Shown here in pieces: positions 22,801 through 23,162 of a DNA stretch of 23,162 nt. Source of the DNA: Clostridia bacterium. Its GTDB lineage: Bacteria > Aerophobota > Aerophobia > Aerophobales > AE-B3A. Location of the stretch: positions 1-23,162 of the forward strand of contig JAUWRC010000010.1 of assembly GCA_030610745.1 (NCBI GenBank), given 5' to 3'. Made by a program: the position numbers and the translations under genes. The notes under the pieces were generated by a model that saw only the letters and a program-made list of their open reading frames with translations, had not been told where the DNA came from and did no database searches. Each line of letters starts with the position of its first letter. Position 1 is the stretch's first letter.

Positions 22801-23073
22801 ATGATAAAGAAGATCATAATAAGTAAAAAAATAATCCCCATAGCACTTTTGTTGATACTGCTATTTGTCAAATGGGGAAGAGCGGTAGAAAACAGCAGAG
22901 TAATTCTAACATTTGGCTCTTCGGGTGAGGCAGAAGCTCAATTCAATCAACCACAAGGAATATGTATAGATAAAGAGGGAAATATTCTTGTCGTTGATAC
23001 GGGTAATAACAGAGTTCAGAATGTAAATGTCAAGTACTTTTCCCAGTGCTTCGGTAAGGTAATTTCCCAGTAG
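22801..23073 (+). CDS. start of an NHL-repeat protein, cut short by a repeat array
   Basis: 90 codons. A signal or membrane segment (IIPIALLLILLFVKWG) is followed by one good NHL beta-propeller repeat: FGSSGEAEAQFNQPQGICID then GNILVVDTGNNRVQ. Such proteins usually have several repeats in series and are exported. Homology ends abruptly near 23019, just after NNRVQ, where the next repeat would be expected. The frame then enters a 24-bp tandem repeat array and stops at 23071-23073. It therefore looks truncated or interrupted rather than a complete gene. No SD is seen before ATG 22801. Confidence 0.6.
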   Translation: MIKKIIISKKIIPIALLLILLFVKWGRAVENSRVILTFGSSGEAEAQFNQPQGICIDKEGNILVVDTGNNRVQNVNVKYFSQCFGKVISQ

Positions 23074-23162
23074 TCTGGTAAGTAGTTTTCCCACCTCTTC
23101 GGTAAACAGATTTCCCAGTGCTTCGGTAAACAGTTTTCCCATTTCTCAAGAAGTTAGAAATG
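23039..23162. repeat. 24-bp tandem repeat array (minisatellite), running off the window
   Basis: TTTCCC recurs exactly every 24 bp, at 23039, 23063, 23087, 23111 and 23135. Consensus unit: TTTCCCAGTGCTTCGGTAAA plus four variable bases. Four units are full; the fifth diverges. A degraded unit precedes the first (about 23027-23038). On the minus strand the array is open and encodes an octapeptide series: GKLFTEAL, GNLFTEEV, GKLLTRLL, GNYLTEAL. The array may continue past 23162. Confidence 0.85.

Noticed and set aside
23039..23162. CRISPR array
   Set aside because: The units are contiguous 24-bp degenerate repeats with no unique spacers, and there are no cas genes.

Overview
The window is AT-rich and densely coded, almost entirely on the + strand. 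A plasmid-type or conjugative-type backbone sits next to genes for an exported surface protein system. A replication initiator, iterons, a coupling-type ATPase, a replication-relaxation family protein, SSB and a ribbon-helix-helix regulator point to a plasmid or integrative element. A signal-peptided PorV-like outer-membrane protein and a giant secreted protein ending in a FlgD-type Ig domain point to a Gram-negative host. That pairing is frequent in uncultured candidate phyla and in the Bacteroidota/FCB group. I cannot name a phylum from sequence alone.

Layout. 1-1900: two 21-bp iterons, a replication initiator A family gene and two terminators. 1960-2290: a small membrane-protein gene that looks split by palindromic IS200/IS605-like debris. 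2320-2690: a gene-free block of stacked inverted repeats ending in a 217-bp multi-armed element. 2770-3243: a complete minus-strand transcription unit for a 75-aa protein, with operator-like palindrome, promoter, an RNA leader able to hide its own Shine-Dalgarno, and a terminator. 3450-7331: a translationally coupled operon of TPR protein, VirD4/TraG-like ATPase and Replic_Relax protein. 7463-11391: a tightly coupled five-gene cassette (metallo-beta-lactamase fold hydrolase, thymidylate-kinase-like enzyme, glycerate kinase, two HAD hydrolases) that looks like metabolic cargo. 11402-11692: a frameshifted 3' remnant of a PorV-like gene. 11700-12654: about 950 bp of highly structured non-coding DNA, including a well-delimited candidate small RNA with its own promoter, a four-way-junction fold and a terminator. 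12655-13832: ssb plus two stand-alone WGR-domain genes, each WGR gene preceded by its own hairpin. 14169-15274: a strong promoter with operator-like repeats, an RHH regulator, an unknown membrane-anchored protein and a terminator. 15338-22784: a 2129-aa modular secreted protein and an intact PorV-like protein. 22801-end: the start of an NHL-repeat protein that runs into a 24-bp tandem repeat array.

How it may work together (inference): the initiator, SSB, ATPase and Replic_Relax protein would maintain and move the element's DNA. The multi-armed inverted repeats could be single-strand origins, transfer sites or structured RNAs. The five-gene cassette would be cargo. The PorV-like protein and the FlgD-Ig-tailed protein may form a secretion and surface-display pair. 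The items most worth following up are the structured non-coding elements at 2468-2684, 11923-12116 and 12381-12599, the SD-sequestering leader at 3073-3157, the ssb-WGR-WGR cluster and the five-gene cassette.
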